From Terriglobus sp. RCC_193 (GTDB taxonomy: Bacteria; Acidobacteriota; Terriglobia; Terriglobales; Acidobacteriaceae): DNA of 64,000 nucleotides. The stretch is taken from contig NZ_JBFUPK010000001.1 of the NCBI RefSeq assembly GCF_041355105.1, positions 1,240,001 to 1,304,000 of the forward strand, written 5' to 3'. This document shows, piece by piece, positions 62,011 through 64,000 of the stretch; within the stretch, counting starts at the first letter, position 1; each line of letters starts with the position of its first letter. A program made the position numbers and the translations under genes. The notes under the pieces were generated by a model, which was not told the DNA's origin, ran no database searches, and saw only the letters and a list, made by a program, of their open reading frames with translations.

Positions 62011-64000
62011 ATGGCAAAGACAACGTGGGGTCGCAAAGAGACGATCATCTGGCCGCAGCACCGGCCCATCTATACCTATGGCGCGATCTTCGCCGCCATC
62101 GTTCTGACGCTCCTGTTTATCTATGGACGCCTTCGCTTGATCGGAACTCCATTGCAGCGGTTTTATATGCCGGTCTATGTGCGTATTTCCATCTTTGGGT
62201 CGTTCAGCAAGACGCATCGCAGTGAGTACCGGATGCTCTTTCTGACCGGGCGAGGCAACAAGCCAAGCCCCGTCATGGATGACGACGTAGTGCATGGACA
62301 AACGATGGAGCCGGGAGGCCGAATCATTCCCCTGGCGCTCTCTCCGAGTGCGCTTCAGCGTGGCGACGACTTGCTCTTTCGCGGCCCGCTACGGAGTTAC
62401 GTGGACGCCCGCCTGGGCGACTATCTCAAAGTTACTGTTTATAAGGATGAGCTGTCCGCCATCGTGAAAACACCGCTGCTCTGTGGGGCCGGAGTGTTTC
62501 TGATCCTGTTGCCACTCGCCGTCACCAAGGATGTGAAGCGACAGAAGGCTTTGAAGTATGGACGTCGGCTGAAAGGCCCTGAAAAGCTCACACCGCAGGA
62601 GTTCAACGAGGTAGTCAAAGGTGATGGCGTCGGCTTCAAAACCGATGACATGAAAGAGATGATTCGCATACCGGCGCGGGCAGAAGCCCAGCACATGCAG
62701 TTCATCGGAGACACGGGCGCGGGTAAGTCCGCCCTGATGTTCCAGGTACTGCGGCAGGTACAAAGCCGGGGCGATTCGGCCATCGTGTACGACCCGGCCC
62801 GCGAGTTCGTGAAGCGGTTCTATGACCCGAAGCGAGGCGATGTGATCCTGAATCCGTTGGACAGGCGCTGCCCCTATTGGGGGCCAGCCGAGGAACTTCG
62901 CAGCCGCTCCGAAGCGAAGGCGTTGGCCGTCTCCCTATTCCAGCCGCCGCAGGATCGCAAGGGCGAGTTCTTCATCGAGTCGCCGCAGAAAATCTTCGCG
63001 TTCCTGATGGCCTATGGACCGACGCCGGATGAACTGGTGCAGTGGATGTCGAACCCGTATGAGATCGACCGCAGGCTCAAAGGCACCGAGCACGCACACC
63101 TGATCGACCCACAGGCCCACCAGCAGAGGGCCGGTGTTCTGGGCTCCCTGGGATTGGTCGCCGACAGTCTTCGCCTGTTGCCGAAAAAGGCAGAGGGCAA
63201 CGGCACATGGACCGCATCCGATTGGGCAGAGAAACGGCAGGGATGGATCTTCCTTACCTCGCGAGCAGCCGAGCGTGAGGCGCTACGGCCATTGCAGAGT
63301 CTATGGATTGACTGGCTGGTTTTGCGTCTGCTTAATGAGCCGACCAAGGGACAAAAGCGTGTCTGGTTCTTGATCGATGAGTTGGCGAGCTTGCAGAAGT
63401 TGCCGCAGCTTCATACGGCAATCACTGAGGGACGCAAGGGCCAGAACCCAGTCGTGCTTGGCTTCCAGGGCAAGGCGCAGGTTGAGTACCTGTACGGGCA
63501 TCTGGCCGAGGTAATGCTCTCCCAGCCTGCGACGAGTGTTTGGCTCACCACCAAAGAACCAAACGCCGGGGAGTGGGTATCGAAGTTCATCGGCAAAGTA
63601 GAGATCGAGCGGCTGCGTGAGACACATTTCGACGGTACAAGGGCAGGTCGCAATTTCACGATGGATAGGCAGGTCGAGCCTCTGGTTCTGGAATCCGAAA
63701 TCTCCGGTCTTCCCGACCTCCACGCCTTCATGAAATACCAAAACTACGTCACCTACTTTTCGTTTCCGTACTTCGATATGCCGGAAATTGCCAAGCCCTT
63801 TGAGTTGCGAGAGCGGCCTGACGACAAGCTCCCGTATGACCCGAAGAACATACGGAACAGCAAGCCGGAGCCGTCTTCTGCGGAACTGAAGCGGGAGCCG
63901 GAGCCCTCAGCCCCGACGCCCACGCCTAACGAGCCTGCAACATCCCAAGCGGTTCAGCCGGAGCTTCCACTCACTACTGATGTCCATGAAGAACAGAACG
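62011..64000 (+). CDS. virD4: VirD4/TraD-type coupling protein, 3' end outside window
   Basis: From ATG 62011 the frame is open to the window edge (663 codons). Two N-terminal transmembrane segments are visible (TYGAIFAAIVLTLLFIYG and LLCGAGVFLILLPLAV). Walker A GDTGAGKS is at residues 233-240, Walker B VWFLIDELASL near 455, and TEGRKGQNPVVLGFQGKAQ is the conserved motif III region of TraD/TraG. The tail after about 610 is Pro/Glu-rich, as in many coupling proteins. The protein brings the relaxase-DNA complex to the channel. It appears intact as far as seen. Confidence 0.85.
   Translation, partial: MAKTTWGRKETIIWPQHRPIYTYGAIFAAIVLTLLFIYGRLRLIGTPLQRFYMPVYVRISIFGSFSKTHRSEYRMLFLTGRGNKPSPVMDDDVVHGQTMEPGGRIIPLALSPSALQRGDDLLFRGPLRSYVDARLGDYLKVTVYKDELSAIVKTPLLCGAGVFLILLPLAVTKDVKRQKALKYGRRLKGPEKLTPQEFNEVVKGDGVGFKTDDMKEMIRIPARAEAQHMQFIGDTGAGKSALMFQVLRQVQSRGDSAIVYDPAREFVKRFYDPKRGDVILNPLDRRCPYWGPAEELRSRSEAKALAVSLFQPPQDRKGEFFIESPQKIFAFLMAYGPTPDELVQWMSNPYEIDRRLKGTEHAHLIDPQAHQQRAGVLGSLGLVADSLRLLPKKAEGNGTWTASDWAEKRQGWIFLTSRAAEREALRPLQSLWIDWLVLRLLNEPTKGQKRVWFLIDELASLQKLPQLHTAITEGRKGQNPVVLGFQGKAQVEYLYGHLAEVMLSQPATSVWLTTKEPNAGEWVSKFIGKVEIERLRETHFDGTRAGRNFTMDRQVEPLVLESEISGLPDLHAFMKYQNYVTYFSFPYFDMPEIAKPFELRERPDDKLPYDPKNIRNSKPEPSSAELKREPEPSAPTPTPNEPATSQAVQPELPLTTDVHEEQN

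Overview
The window looks like chromosomal DNA of a soil bacterium of the phylum Acidobacteriota (Terriglobia, the Granulicella/Terriglobus/Edaphobacter group). This is inference from the moderate GC content, NHL/Ig-like (MBG) cell-surface proteins, paired TetR/hydrolase loci, a fused DmsB-DmsC nitrate reductase subunit and the style of the conjugation genes. No rRNA or other taxonomic marker is present.

Layout. (1) 1-8031: a leftward nitrate assimilation operon, nirA > CysJ-like flavoprotein > fused iron-sulfur/membrane-anchor subunit > nasA (cut by the window edge), all start/stop coupled. A divergent gene encodes a HemD-GAF-ANTAR protein, a likely nitrate/nitrite regulator. (2) 8242-38798: integrated DNA bounded by two 45-bp copies of the 3' end of an initiator tRNA gene. 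It carries a RES-Xre toxin-antitoxin pair, two very large convergent STAND NTPases with N-terminal nuclease domains (anti-phage type), a MerR-controlled set of exported thiol-redox proteins, a frameshifted arsC, transposon debris, a piece of a conjugation pilin gene, a partition-protein fragment, two TetR-controlled loci (one with three operator copies), a LysR gene, and finally an excisionase and tyrosine integrase beside the right repeat. (3) 38.8-50.1 kb: two hydrolase genes, a dead IS110 element, a possible TIR-like protein with a small HTH partner, a tRNA-Glu 3' fragment, a decayed GH28 glycosidase fragment, and a truncated NHL/Ig-repeat surface protein. (4) 50.1-64 kb: a type IV secretion (conjugation) operon, virB2 (3' part)-B3-B4-B9-B10-B5-B6-B8-B11, then ssb, a RepB-like primase, a candidate oriT, a MobC-like gene and a VirD4/TraD coupling protein running off the right edge.

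The most striking observation is that the two pilin (virB2) fragments at 22995-23185 and 50090-50267 fit together exactly: joined at a shared AAAC they make one uninterrupted 122-codon pilin gene. A segment of about 26.9 kb, with a truncated gene at each of its own ends, therefore sits inside virB2. The conjugation system also has a VirB4 Walker A lysine-to-glutamate change and a frameshifting deletion in virB10, so it is probably no longer able to transfer itself. A nearly identical 24-bp palindromic site lies about 90-100 bp upstream of both virB2 and the excisionase gene, which would link pilus expression to excision. A three-hairpin element of about 150 bp follows two different genes beside the pilin fragment and is a candidate structured RNA.

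All calls come from reading the sequence by eye; no database search was run.
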